64,000 nt of DNA from Nocardia sputorum (GTDB taxonomy: Bacteria > Actinomycetota > Actinomycetes > Mycobacteriales > Mycobacteriaceae): positions 4,898,001-4,962,000 of the forward strand of contig NZ_AP026978.1 in assembly GCF_027924405.1 (NCBI RefSeq), written 5' to 3'. Made by a program: the position numbers and the translations under genes. The notes beneath the pieces were generated by a model. That model did not search any database, was not told the origin of the DNA, and saw only the letters and a program-made list of their open reading frames with translations. Position 1 is the first letter of the stretch. The number at the start of each line of letters is the position of its first letter. Positions 39,247-47,360 of the stretch are shown piece by piece.

Positions 39247-40812
39247 ATGAGCGGCTCGGCCTCAGGACCATCCCGGCGCACCGTCTTGCGAGCTTCCGCG
39301 CTCGGACTCGTGGCGGCCCCGGCGCTGGCGGCGTGCTCGCCGGACAGCGGCCCGGCGCTGGTCCGGCCGCGGCCGGTGCTCACCCACGGTGTGGCGGTGG
39401 GTGATCCACGCCCCGACGGCGCGCTGATCTGGGCCCGCGCCGATCGCCCCGCTACCTTGATCGTGGAAACCGCTGCCACGGAATCGTTCAGCGATGCCAA
39501 GCGTTTCACCGGTCCGCTGCTCACCCCGGACTCCGACGGCACCGGCCGCGTACGGGTCGACGGCTTGCCCGCGGGACAGCAGGTGCACTATCGGGTGACC
39601 CTGCGCGGCGAGGACGGCGCCACCTCCGAACCGGTCACCGGTGTCTTCCGCACCGCCCCCACCGCCGCGGCGGACATCCGGCTCCAGTGGTCCGGCGACG
39701 TCGCGGGTCAGGGCTACGGCATCAACCCCGAAGTGGGCGGCATGAAGATCTTCGCCGCGATGGCCGCCCGCGACCCACACCTGTTCCTGCACTCCGGCGA
39801 CTCCATCTACGCCGACGGACCGTTGCAGCAGTCGGTCACCCTGCCCGACGGCCGGATCTGGCGCAACGTCGTGAGCGAGGCGAAGAGCGCCGTCGCGCAA
39901 ACCCTGGATCAGTTCCGCGGCAACTACGCCTACAACCTGACCGACGAGAACTACCGCCGCTTCAACCGCTCGGTCGCCCAAGTGGTGCAGTGGGACGACC
40001 ACGAGACGGTGAACAACTGGTACCCGGGCGGACTGGTCGCCGAATCCAAGGGCTACACCGAACGCCGCATGGACACCCTGGCCACCCGCTCCTGGCAGGC
40101 CTTCCACGAATGGATGCCGCTGGAGCCGAGGGAAGCGGTGGACGGCAGGCTGTATCGCAAGATCGCCTACGGTCCGCTGCTCGACGTCTTCGTGCTCGAC
40201 ATGCGCGCGAACAAGGACACCAACAACGCCAACAACGGGCCCGACGGTCGCATTCTCGGTCCGGCTCAGACGAAGTGGCTCATCGACAGCCTGCGCGAAT
40301 CCACCGCGACGTGGAAGATCATCGCCAACGACCTGCCGCTGGGCCTGATCGTCCCGGACGGCGAGCAGAAGAACGCCACCGCCTACGAGGGCCCCGCGAA
40401 CGGCGATCCCGGCGCGCCGTCGGGACGGGAACGTGAGATCGCCCAGGTGCTGTCGTCGATCCGGGCGCACAAAGTGACCGACGTCGTCTGGCTCACCGCC
40501 GACGTGCACTACACGGCGGCGCACCGCTATTCGCCGGAGCGCGCGGCCTTCACCGACTTCGACGAGTTCTGGGAGTTCGTCTCGGGTCCGCTGAACGCGG
40601 GGGCGTTCGGCCCGAACCAGCTCGACGGTACGTTCGGCCCGGAGGCGGTCTTCGTGCACGCGCCGCCGGTGCAGAACAGCTCACCCCTGGACGCCTTCCA
40701 GCATTTCGGCGAGGTGCGCATCGACGGAAAATCCAGGGAACTGACCGTCGATCTGTGCGATGCCGCCGGATCCGTCCTGTTCAGCAAGAGCCTTGCGCCC
40801 GCGTCGCGGTGA
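39247..40812 (+). CDS. phoD: PhoD-type alkaline phosphatase, Tat-exported
   Basis: A 521-residue secreted metallophosphatase. The N-terminus has a twin-arginine motif SRRTVLRASALG (RR at 10-11) and a cleavage/lipobox LAAC with Cys30, so it may be a Tat-exported lipoprotein. The N-terminal PhoD domain (about 45-140) is followed by the catalytic domain with HSGDSIYAD, WDDHETVNNW and TADVHYTAA supplying iron and calcium ligands. It releases phosphate from phosphodiesters and monoesters. ATG 39247 is chosen; TTG/GTG starts upstream to 39229 are possible. Confidence 0.9.
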   Translation: MSGSASGPSRRTVLRASALGLVAAPALAACSPDSGPALVRPRPVLTHGVAVGDPRPDGALIWARADRPATLIVETAATESFSDAKRFTGPLLTPDSDGTGRVRVDGLPAGQQVHYRVTLRGEDGATSEPVTGVFRTAPTAAADIRLQWSGDVAGQGYGINPEVGGMKIFAAMAARDPHLFLHSGDSIYADGPLQQSVTLPDGRIWRNVVSEAKSAVAQTLDQFRGNYAYNLTDENYRRFNRSVAQVVQWDDHETVNNWYPGGLVAESKGYTERRMDTLATRSWQAFHEWMPLEPREAVDGRLYRKIAYGPLLDVFVLDMRANKDTNNANNGPDGRILGPAQTKWLIDSLRESTATWKIIANDLPLGLIVPDGEQKNATAYEGPANGDPGAPSGREREIAQVLSSIRAHKVTDVVWLTADVHYTAAHRYSPERAAFTDFDEFWEFVSGPLNAGAFGPNQLDGTFGPEAVFVHAPPVQNSSPLDAFQHFGEVRIDGKSRELTVDLCDAAGSVLFSKSLAPASR

Positions 40813-40864
40813 CACCCGACTTCGGGGGAGCGGCGCGGGCCGCGCTGTGGTTAGCTTTTCTGCC

Positions 40865-42142
40865 ATGAGCACGCCGCAAACTGTCTCCAACGCCGAGGAA
40901 TACCTCCCGCGCGATACCGCCGATGTCGTTCGCACGGTGCGGGATTCCCGAGGGCGATCGGAACGGCTGATGGTGCGTGGCGGCGAGCTGCTCGACGAGG
41001 GGCTCACGCTGCCCGCGCAGCCGACCGTGGTATCGCTGCGCCGGATGAATCAGGTGCTGGACATCAACCTGGGCCGGCGCACCGTCCGGGTGCAGGCGGG
41101 CGCGAAGCTCTCCGATGTCGACCGCAGGCTCGGCGCGCACGGTCTCGGCCTGCCCGTCGTCGGCGACCACCGCGACATCACCGCGGGCGGCTTCGCCTCG
41201 GTCGGCGGCGTCAGCGCGGCCTCGCACAAGCACGGCCTGTTCATCGACCAGATCGTCGATCTGGAGTACGTGGACACCGATGGGCGCATCGGCACCTGCG
41301 GGCGCACGCATCACACCGAGCGGTTCCAGCGCATCCTGGGCGCGGGTGGCCGGGCCGGCATCATCACCGCGCTCACCCTCGATGCGATCGAGGTCGACAA
41401 GGACCACACCTGGCTGACCACCCACGCCGACCGGTTCCTCGACTTCGACTCCTTCGTCGAGCACGCCCACGCGGAGATCGCGCGCCCCGGCAACGCCGAA
41501 CTGCAGGTCGGCCGCTGGGTCGACACGGCGCCGCTGAAGGTGGCGCGTCCGGTCGGCACCGGCCACGTGCAGCTGGGCACCGTGCGCTTCGGCCAGTGGT
41601 CGAGCCTCTACCCCACCGCGCCCACCCGAGGACTGCGCGCCCGGCGCGAGGTCGGGTCGCGGGCGCGGAAATCGCTGGGCGCCATCGCCTCGGCCGCGCC
41701 GGGCAAGGCGGGCATGCCGGTGCGCAACGCGGCGGCGGGCGCGGTGCTGTTCGCGCCGAAGGTGCAGACCCTCCGCGATGCCGAGTATCTGGCCGATACA
41801 GCGCTCAGCTCGTCCGAGCGTGGCCCCGCCTACCGGGTGGGCGTTTTCGCGCCGCTGTCGAGCTATACATCGGTGTTCTACCGCCTGCACGATCTGTTCT
41901 CGGGCCACCGGGAACGCACCGGCTGCTTCACCGTCATCTCCGCGATGACCTACGGCGTGCGCTCGCGCTACCTGCGCGCGGAATCCGCCGCCCGCGGCCT
42001 GCCGCCCGAGGACCACGGCCTGATCACCTTCACCTGCCGCCTCCGCCCCGCCGCCCTGCCCTCGGAACTGCTGCGCGACATCGTCTCCGGCATCGAAGAG
42101 ATCTGTCGCTCGGAGAACGCGCTGCGCTACGAGGCGGAGTAG
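40865..42142 (+). CDS. FAD-binding (PCMH-type) oxidoreductase
   Basis: A 425-residue flavoprotein of the vanillyl-alcohol oxidase/cytokinin dehydrogenase fold. The FAD-binding half contains VRVQAGAKLSDVDRRLGAHG, VVGDHRDITAGGFASVGGVS (the usual flavin loop) and GAGGRAGIITALTL. The C-terminal half is not typical of a known specificity, and no His/Cys covalent flavin site is evident in the expected position. The substrate is unknown. ATG 40865 has no strong ribosome-binding site. It ends 60 bases before the promoter of the RiPP cluster, and a role in that cluster is possible but not supported. Confidence 0.82.
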   Translation: MSTPQTVSNAEEYLPRDTADVVRTVRDSRGRSERLMVRGGELLDEGLTLPAQPTVVSLRRMNQVLDINLGRRTVRVQAGAKLSDVDRRLGAHGLGLPVVGDHRDITAGGFASVGGVSAASHKHGLFIDQIVDLEYVDTDGRIGTCGRTHHTERFQRILGAGGRAGIITALTLDAIEVDKDHTWLTTHADRFLDFDSFVEHAHAEIARPGNAELQVGRWVDTAPLKVARPVGTGHVQLGTVRFGQWSSLYPTAPTRGLRARREVGSRARKSLGAIASAAPGKAGMPVRNAAAGAVLFAPKVQTLRDAEYLADTALSSSERGPAYRVGVFAPLSSYTSVFYRLHDLFSGHRERTGCFTVISAMTYGVRSRYLRAESAARGLPPEDHGLITFTCRLRPAALPSELLRDIVSGIEEICRSENALRYEAE

Positions 42143-42201
42143 AGGATGCATGAAAACGCGCATATCACAGCGCGTTTCGATGCTCGCTCCGAAAACGGGG
42201 G

Positions 42202-42230
42202 TTGACCGCTACATCGCTCCACAGTAACTT
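42202..42230 (+). promoter_or_regulatory. Promoter of the candidate RiPP precursor gene
   Basis: TTGACC (42202-42207) and TAACTT (42225-42230) are separated by 17 bases, a good match to the main vegetative sigma factor. It is 50 bases upstream of the precursor ATG and in a less GC-rich segment. A ribosome-binding site GGGAGGG lies at 42266-42272. Confidence 0.6.
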
Positions 42231-42279
42231 CTCCTATACGGGGCGGGGAGTTCGCTCCGTTCTCAGGGAGGGAATTGCA

Positions 42280-42435
42280 ATGACCGCACCAACCGATATT
42301 TCGCCTGTTCGCGGCTCGGAGAACGGCGATATCGTCAGCCTGGCCACGGAATTGACTTCGGATCAGTTCGAGAAGCTGTTCGCTCTCGAGCTCCGTCGGC
42401 CGGTTGCGGTGTCCGACGCGGACACCGCGGACTAG
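42280..42435 (+). CDS. Candidate RiPP precursor peptide (51 residues)
   Basis: A 51-residue peptide with a consensus GGGAGGG 7 bases before ATG 42280 and its own promoter. The central part (about 17-38) is an acidic amphipathic helix of leader type (ATELTSDQFEKLFALEL). The C-terminal 13 residues (RRPVAVSDADTAD) are the likely core. It has no Cys, Trp or Tyr, so azole or lanthionine rings from Cys are excluded; backbone thioamides are possible. It is followed by a perfect hairpin and then TfuA and YcaO genes. No homologue is known to me; function as substrate of the cluster is inference. It could instead be a scaffold peptide. Confidence 0.72.
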   Translation: MTAPTDISPVRGSENGDIVSLATELTSDQFEKLFALELRRPVAVSDADTAD

Positions 42436-42443
42436 GGAAACCG

Positions 42444-42477
42444 CGTCAACGGGGGCAGGACCCTGCCCCCGTTGACG
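42444..42477 (+). terminator. Perfect 16-bp hairpin between precursor and tfuA
   Basis: CGTCAACGGGGGCAGG (42444-42459) and CCTGCCCCCGTTGACG (42462-42477) are exact reverse complements; the drawn loop would be about 4-6 bases after opening the top pairs. It begins 9 bases after the precursor stop and ends 13 bases before the tfuA ATG. It can act as a partial terminator or RNA-stabilising end that gives more precursor than enzyme mRNA. Confidence 0.8.
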
Positions 42478-42490
42478 GATTCCGATTCAC

Positions 42491-43741
42491 ATGCGGACGC
42501 TGCATGTATTCACAGGACCGACGATCAGTCCCGCGGAAGTTCTCGAAATAGCACCGCGCGCGCGAATCAATGGCCCGATCGCACACGGTGATCTATTCGA
42601 TTCGTCGATTCGTTCCGGGGATATCGTTCTGATCGTCGACGGGCTCTTTCATCACTCGGCGACCATTCGGCACAAGGAAATCATCGGCGCACTGGACAGA
42701 GGCGTCGTCGTAGCCGGCACCGCGAGTATCGGGGCTTTACGGGCGGCAGATCTGGAACCGTTGGGGATGATCGGATACGGCGAGGTTTTCGCAGCCTATC
42801 GAGACGGGACGATCTGGGACGATGCCGAGGTAGCGGTCGTGCACGCGCCCGATGGCGACCAGCGAGCGCGGACGGTTCCGCTGGTCAATGCCAGGGCCAT
42901 GCTCGCAGCAGCGGTAGCCGAGCGCGTCTCGCCGCCCGAGGACGTGGGACCCGCGTTGGCCGCGATCCGCGATATCTACTACGCCGAACGCAGTGTGGGT
43001 CAGATGTTGCAGGTGCTGACCGCCGCGGGATTCGACGAGCTCGCCCGCTGGCTCGGCCGTCGGCTCGACGACGACCCCGAGTTCGGCGACGTCAAGAAAC
43101 GGGATGCAGTGGCGGCGCTACTCGCCTGCGAAGGTGCGCCTGCGGCCGTCCGGTCTGTGCCGCGCGACTGGATCACATCGTTCTATCGTGACTGGCGCAA
43201 TTTCTTCATCGTTGATCCGGCCGGCTCGGGCATCCGCTATCTGGATCGGGTGCGATATCAGCAGATCTTCCATCCAGATTTCCCCCGGGTGTGGCGAAAA
43301 TTCCTCGCCTACAGTTCGCTCGAACCGGCGGACGGGACGGTAGGCGTCCCGCTCGGAGAACGCCTCCAACGGCTCGGCGCGAGCGCGCTCGACCCCGCTG
43401 TCATCTTCTCCCCCAGGTTCGACGTGGCGAACCCGGCGCATCGCGCGGTGCTTCTGGCCGAGGAGACCGAACACGATCGGGCGACGGCGGCCGCGTACCG
43501 CGCGGCGCATACTTCGTTCACCGCGGAGCATGCCGCGGTCGACCCGCGAGCGCTGCATCGGTCGGTCGGGCGATCGGTGCTGAGCACGCTGTGGAATGTT
43601 CCGACGGAGGGCCTGACCACCGAATACGCACGCCGCGGTCTTCGTTCCGAGCAGGACGCAGTGGAGGCACTCGCTCTGTTCATCGTCGGCTATCTGCAGG
43701 ATGTCGCCGCCGAACGCAACAAGGCAGGTCTCCGTGCCTGA
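42491..43741 (+). CDS. TfuA-like protein (thioamidation partner)
   Basis: A 416-residue protein whose first 120 residues form the TfuA core: HVFTGPTIS (5-13), RINGPIAHGDL (25-35), IVLIVDGLFHH (45-55), GTASIGALRAADLE (76-89) and GMIGYGEVFAAYRDGTIWDDAEVAVVHA (92-119). The remaining 300 residues are helical and unassigned. TfuA partners YcaO enzymes in making backbone thioamides, as in thioviridamide and in methyl-coenzyme M reductase thioglycine, perhaps by delivering sulfur. The gene starts 13 bases after the hairpin and overlaps ycaO by 8 bases. It contains a TTA leucine codon (Leu83), rare in this window, and has weaker GC bias than its neighbours. Confidence 0.9.
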   Translation: MRTLHVFTGPTISPAEVLEIAPRARINGPIAHGDLFDSSIRSGDIVLIVDGLFHHSATIRHKEIIGALDRGVVVAGTASIGALRAADLEPLGMIGYGEVFAAYRDGTIWDDAEVAVVHAPDGDQRARTVPLVNARAMLAAAVAERVSPPEDVGPALAAIRDIYYAERSVGQMLQVLTAAGFDELARWLGRRLDDDPEFGDVKKRDAVAALLACEGAPAAVRSVPRDWITSFYRDWRNFFIVDPAGSGIRYLDRVRYQQIFHPDFPRVWRKFLAYSSLEPADGTVGVPLGERLQRLGASALDPAVIFSPRFDVANPAHRAVLLAEETEHDRATAAAYRAAHTSFTAEHAAVDPRALHRSVGRSVLSTLWNVPTEGLTTEYARRGLRSEQDAVEALALFIVGYLQDVAAERNKAGLRA

Positions 43742-44876
43742 TACCCGCGTGGATCTACACGGCACCTACCGGGCACGGGACCCCGAGCAGACGTGGGAGT
43801 TGATCGCCCCGTTGCTGTCGGAGTTCGGTATCACCCGCGTGGCCGACGTGACACACTTCGATTGCATCGGAATACCGGTCGTCATGGCGACCAGACCGAG
43901 GTCGGAGACCCTGGTCGTCTCGCAGGGCAAGGGCTTGACTCCGTTGCTCGCGCGCCTCTCGGCAGTGATGGAATGTATCGAGCTGGACCACGCCGAACGC
44001 CCTGCGGCGACGGCGGTCTCGGCTCGTGCCGATGAGCTGGCGTTGACCTACGACATCGCCGACCTGCAGCTCCGCGTGGACGCGCACGTCGTCCGGCAGC
44101 TCGATATCGAGTGGTACCCCGCGACAACGCTGGTCAGCGCCACACCGAGCATGGTTCCGCGTGGGCTCGTCGATCTGACGTTCGGCAACGGTTACGACTG
44201 GCGTCCGGGAGTCTTCCGTACCAGCAGTACAGGTCTGGCGTCCGGCAACACTCGGGACGAGGCCTTGCTGCATGCGCTGTACGAGTTGATCGAACGAGAC
44301 ACCGTATCGTCGCTGTCATCGGTGACGGCCGACGCACGCCGGATGATCGACGTGTCCACTGTCGACAGTGACCACTGTCAAGAGCTGTTCGAGAAATTGC
44401 GCCGCGCCGGCGTCCAGTTCGAAACAGCGATGGTGCCCAATCCTTTCCGGATACCCACCGCAGTGGCCTTCATATGGTCGGAGGATTTCGCGCTCACCTG
44501 CGCCGGCTCGGGCGCGCATTCCGATCCTGCGGTAGCACTGTCACGTGCCGTCACGGAAGCAGTGCAGTCCCGGCTGACCGAGATCGTCGGCACCAGGGAC
44601 GACATACCCTCGGACGGCGCTCCCGCACTCGACGCGCGTCCTCCGGTGCCCGCACTCGACGCGAGCGGAATACCCTGGGCCGAGGCCGTGGGCGAGGAAG
44701 GTCTGCACGAGGATTCCTTCGCGGACGAGCGCGCCGCCGTAGCGGAGCGCATCTCCGCGCATACTGGTCGTGAACCGATCTGGATCGATCTGTCCACACA
44801 TCCGGATGTCTTCTCCGTGGTGCGAGCCTTCGCCCCGGGCCTGGTCTACAGCGCCCGGGGACATGTCCCGCGATGA
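43734..44876 (+). CDS. YcaO family ATP-dependent enzyme
   Basis: A 380-residue YcaO protein. ATP/Mg residues fall in SQGKGLT (63-69), SAVMECIE (76-83), STGLASG (165-171), EALLHALYELIERD (176-189) and the GSGAHSDPAVALSRAVTEA block (258-276). The C-terminus lacks the PxPxP tail of azoline-forming members and there is no fused E1-like domain, which suits the TfuA-dependent thioamide type. It would activate a peptide amide as a phosphate adduct for attack by sulfide. GTG 43734 is used because it overlaps the tfuA stop; ATG 43701 would overlap by 41 bases. The stop overlaps the hydrolase ATG. Confidence 0.92.
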   Translation: MPDTRVDLHGTYRARDPEQTWELIAPLLSEFGITRVADVTHFDCIGIPVVMATRPRSETLVVSQGKGLTPLLARLSAVMECIELDHAERPAATAVSARADELALTYDIADLQLRVDAHVVRQLDIEWYPATTLVSATPSMVPRGLVDLTFGNGYDWRPGVFRTSSTGLASGNTRDEALLHALYELIERDTVSSLSSVTADARRMIDVSTVDSDHCQELFEKLRRAGVQFETAMVPNPFRIPTAVAFIWSEDFALTCAGSGAHSDPAVALSRAVTEAVQSRLTEIVGTRDDIPSDGAPALDARPPVPALDASGIPWAEAVGEEGLHEDSFADERAAVAERISAHTGREPIWIDLSTHPDVFSVVRAFAPGLVYSARGHVPR

Positions 44877-45691
44877 GCCGCGTCCTGCCCACCCGACCCG
44901 GAATCGATGTCGAGGTGGTGCGCGAATCAACCGAACAGCACGTCACCGGTAACTCGCACCTGCACGAGGTAGCGGCGCGGACATCGGAAGGGTACGAGTT
45001 GCGCTTGCTGATCCGCAGGCCCGCCGAGATCCGCGACCCCTACTTGCATATTTTCGTCCACGGTCAGGCCAAGCGGGAGAAGTACACCCCACCGGTCTTC
45101 TACCGCCAAGGCAGCTCACGCAGGCTCGGTGCGGTGTGCGTTTTCCTCTGCGACCCGATTCTGTTGTACTCGACCGACTGCTCGATCGGCTGGCATCTGC
45201 TCGGCGACGACCAATTCTGGCCCGTGGTCACAGACTTGCTCGATTCGCTGATCCGGGACGACGACCTGCGAGGGGTGGTGTGGCACGGCTCCTCCGCCGG
45301 CGCCTACGCGGCAATTCGCAACGCCTTGCGGTGGACCGGCCCCTCACTCACCATCGCCGTCGCACCACAGAACGACCCCACGACGTTCTATTACTGGCCG
45401 GAGTTTTCGCCGTACTCTCGATTGGCGCATACAGCGCCACCGGAGCGATTGGACCGATTACTGGAACAGTATCCCGTGCCCGGCCACTCCCGAATACATG
45501 TCATGGTGAACAACAAAGATACGTATCACCTTCTGGAACATGTGAGGCCCCTGCTCGCGCACGCCGATACAAACGCCAATATCACCGTGCGAATGATCCA
45601 CAACGAGATGGGTCACGAACGTATCGGAGAGGTGGACTACTGGTCTAATTATGAACTGGCAGAGCGCCGGTGGCGTGCCTGTCAACCATAG
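44873..45691 (+). CDS. Alpha/beta hydrolase in the RiPP cluster
   Basis: A 272-residue protein with HIFVHGQA (oxyanion region, about 59-66), the nucleophile elbow WHGSSAGAYAAI with Ser141, a possible acid Asp216 in NNKDTYH and His248 in EMGHER. The order of elements resembles the Asp2-like serine hydrolase group rather than classic lipases. It might act as leader peptidase, acyltransferase or editing hydrolase; none can be chosen. ATG 44873 overlaps the ycaO stop (ATGA), so it is part of the same operon. A TTA codon occurs near residue 196. Its end overlaps the convergent HTTM gene by 10 bases. Confidence 0.8.
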   Translation: MSRVLPTRPGIDVEVVRESTEQHVTGNSHLHEVAARTSEGYELRLLIRRPAEIRDPYLHIFVHGQAKREKYTPPVFYRQGSSRRLGAVCVFLCDPILLYSTDCSIGWHLLGDDQFWPVVTDLLDSLIRDDDLRGVVWHGSSAGAYAAIRNALRWTGPSLTIAVAPQNDPTTFYYWPEFSPYSRLAHTAPPERLDRLLEQYPVPGHSRIHVMVNNKDTYHLLEHVRPLLAHADTNANITVRMIHNEMGHERIGEVDYWSNYELAERRWRACQP

Positions 45692-46980
45692 TAAGGAAGA
45701 CTCAGATCACGAGGAAGGATCGGGGGGTGCCGAAAGATCCCCCGTTTCGGAAGATTGGCAACACCCGGCTCATCCGGAACGAACACCATTCGATCCTTGT
45801 CGAGCCGCGCACGTCGCAGGACAATGCGCTCGGGAGCCAGCCTCCGCAACTCTGCCGCCATCGGAGCGCTGAAGACCGAAGTTCGGTCCGAGATCTTGCT
45901 CCGAAGATGCGCAGGAGTTTCGATGGAGGCGATCACGTCGGAGGGCAGGATCACGTGAAAGTAAGTCTCGCGCCAGAGAACCGGAACTCCCGCTATCCGA
46001 CCGGTCCAGAAGGGACGCGTGTTCGAAAACATCGAGAACGCCCATTCGGACTTGACACCGACGAGGAGCAGCCCGAAATTCAGTCCCCCGAGCACGATCG
46101 GGGCCAGTGCGGCCACATGCACGACCGGGGCGGAGGGATGTGCCGTTCCGGCTATTCCCACGCACACGGCGCCGTAGGCAGCTCCTAGAGTCGCGTTGAC
46201 CCATCGCCCGGCACGGCGGTGCGAGAACACCTCGGCCGAGGTGAGGAACCGGCCACAGAGCCCACCGGCGATCACGGCCGCGACCGTTCCGGCGATCACC
46301 ACCCCGTCCAGGCGACCGTCCGCCGAAAGCGCCAGCGCCCACGGGGCCAGCACCAACAGCGAGAAGTGGAAGTTCCCCAGCATGCCGAAGGCCAGATGCA
46401 CGGCAGCCGCCAGCACGAAGGCCGGCCAGAGCCCGCCCGGTGCGAGAAGGAGAACACCGATCCCGGTCTCGCTCAGCACGGCTGCCCACGGAGCAACCCG
46501 CACGACCGGCTCGGGGGCCGCGAAGCTCATCCGGGCGGCATACCTGCGAAGCATGAATTTCGCCGCACTCACCTCCGCCGACAAGAACTCCCGGTTGGCT
46601 TTGATCGCCGCCGCCGAGAGATACAGGATCGCCAGCAGCCACCGCATTGCCGTCGCGGGCTCGGACGCGGCGAAGACCAGCGAGGTCAATGCCATCCAGG
46701 ACAATGCCAAGTGGTTCGACAGCCGGTGCGGCTGGCACATCAGCCACGCGGTGAATACCAGCACGGCCACGATATAAGCCGGAACCGTTCCCACCCACGC
46801 CGCCCCGAAGAGCACCACGGGAGCTACGACGTGGCACACGCTGTTCACGGGGTAAGGTATCCGCACCCCCAACGCCGGTGCGAATGTCGAACGTAGATGA
46901 CCCGGTCCGTCACGAACGACGTAATAGGCGATGTGCCCGATAATTCCGATCAGCAACAGGATCGCAAAATATTCGCGCAT
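45682..46980 (-). CDS. HTTM-like multi-span membrane protein
   Basis: A 432-residue membrane protein with about ten hydrophobic segments. CQPHRLSNHLALSWMALTSLVF and ILYLSAAAIKANREFLS are like the HTTM domain of vitamin K-dependent carboxylase-related proteins (the lysine-asparagine pair after a helix is usual there). The soluble C-terminal 110 residues (WRETYFHVILPSDV onward) are basic. HTTM proteins are found beside other peptide natural-product genes, for example in immunity or export, but the activity is unknown. ATG 46980 is used; the ThiS-like gene ends 17 bases upstream on the same strand. Confidence 0.68.
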   Translation of the reverse strand: MREYFAILLLIGIIGHIAYYVVRDGPGHLRSTFAPALGVRIPYPVNSVCHVVAPVVLFGAAWVGTVPAYIVAVLVFTAWLMCQPHRLSNHLALSWMALTSLVFAASEPATAMRWLLAILYLSAAAIKANREFLSAEVSAAKFMLRRYAARMSFAAPEPVVRVAPWAAVLSETGIGVLLLAPGGLWPAFVLAAAVHLAFGMLGNFHFSLLVLAPWALALSADGRLDGVVIAGTVAAVIAGGLCGRFLTSAEVFSHRRAGRWVNATLGAAYGAVCVGIAGTAHPSAPVVHVAALAPIVLGGLNFGLLLVGVKSEWAFSMFSNTRPFWTGRIAGVPVLWRETYFHVILPSDVIASIETPAHLRSKISDRTSVFSAPMAAELRRLAPERIVLRRARLDKDRMVFVPDEPGVANLPKRGIFRHPPILPRDLSLPYYG

Positions 46981-46997
46981 TTTCGGCCGACCGGATG

Positions 46998-47285
46998 TCA
47001 ACCACCCGCTACCGCACACAAGATGGTTACCGTCGCTCCGGGGCGTATCGGAGCGGCCACACCACCGAGCGCACGCGCGTCTTCGTCTTCCACATACACG
47101 TTGACGAATCGCCGGATGTCGTTTTCCCCCGTGGTGATACGCGCCTTCAAGGCGGGATGCTGACGAATCAGCGAGTCCAGAACCTCCCCGACAGTCGAGC
47201 CACTGCACAACACTTTTGCATTACCTGCCGCATGTGACCGCAGCACCGTCGGCAACACGACAGTCGCACCGATTTCCCTGTCCAC
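46998..47285 (-). CDS. ThiS/MoaD-like sulfur carrier protein
   Basis: A 95-residue beta-grasp protein. VVLPTVLRSHAAG is the first hairpin, TVGEVLDSLIRQHPALKARI the helix, FVNVYVEDEDARALGG the next strand, and PGATVTILCAVAGG the end. The terminal Gly-Gly is the thiocarboxylate site of MoaD, ThiS and CysO proteins. GTG 47285 is preceded by GGGGAGGGG about 8 bases upstream. It is divergent from the MFS exporter gene and next to TfuA/YcaO genes, which suggests delivery of sulfur for thioamide formation. The required adenylyltransferase is not in this window, and a general sulfur-carrier role remains possible. Confidence 0.87.
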   Translation of the reverse strand: MDREIGATVVLPTVLRSHAAGNAKVLCSGSTVGEVLDSLIRQHPALKARITTGENDIRRFVNVYVEDEDARALGGVAAPIRPGATVTILCAVAGG

Positions 47286-47360
47286 CCCGTTACTCCCCTC
47301 CCCGCTGGATATAGGGACGGTACTTCGGTAAGTTTCCCGCCCGTGTGGAGCATACATCGA

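Noticed and set aside
40865..42142. FAD oxidoreductase as a member of the RiPP cluster
   Set aside because: It lies upstream of the precursor promoter, has normal high-GC codon use and no link to TfuA/YcaO; left as an independent gene.
42202..42282. Longer 77-codon version of the precursor starting at TTG 42202
   Set aside because: That TTG is part of the likely -35 hexamer, and a strong ribosome-binding site points to ATG 42280.
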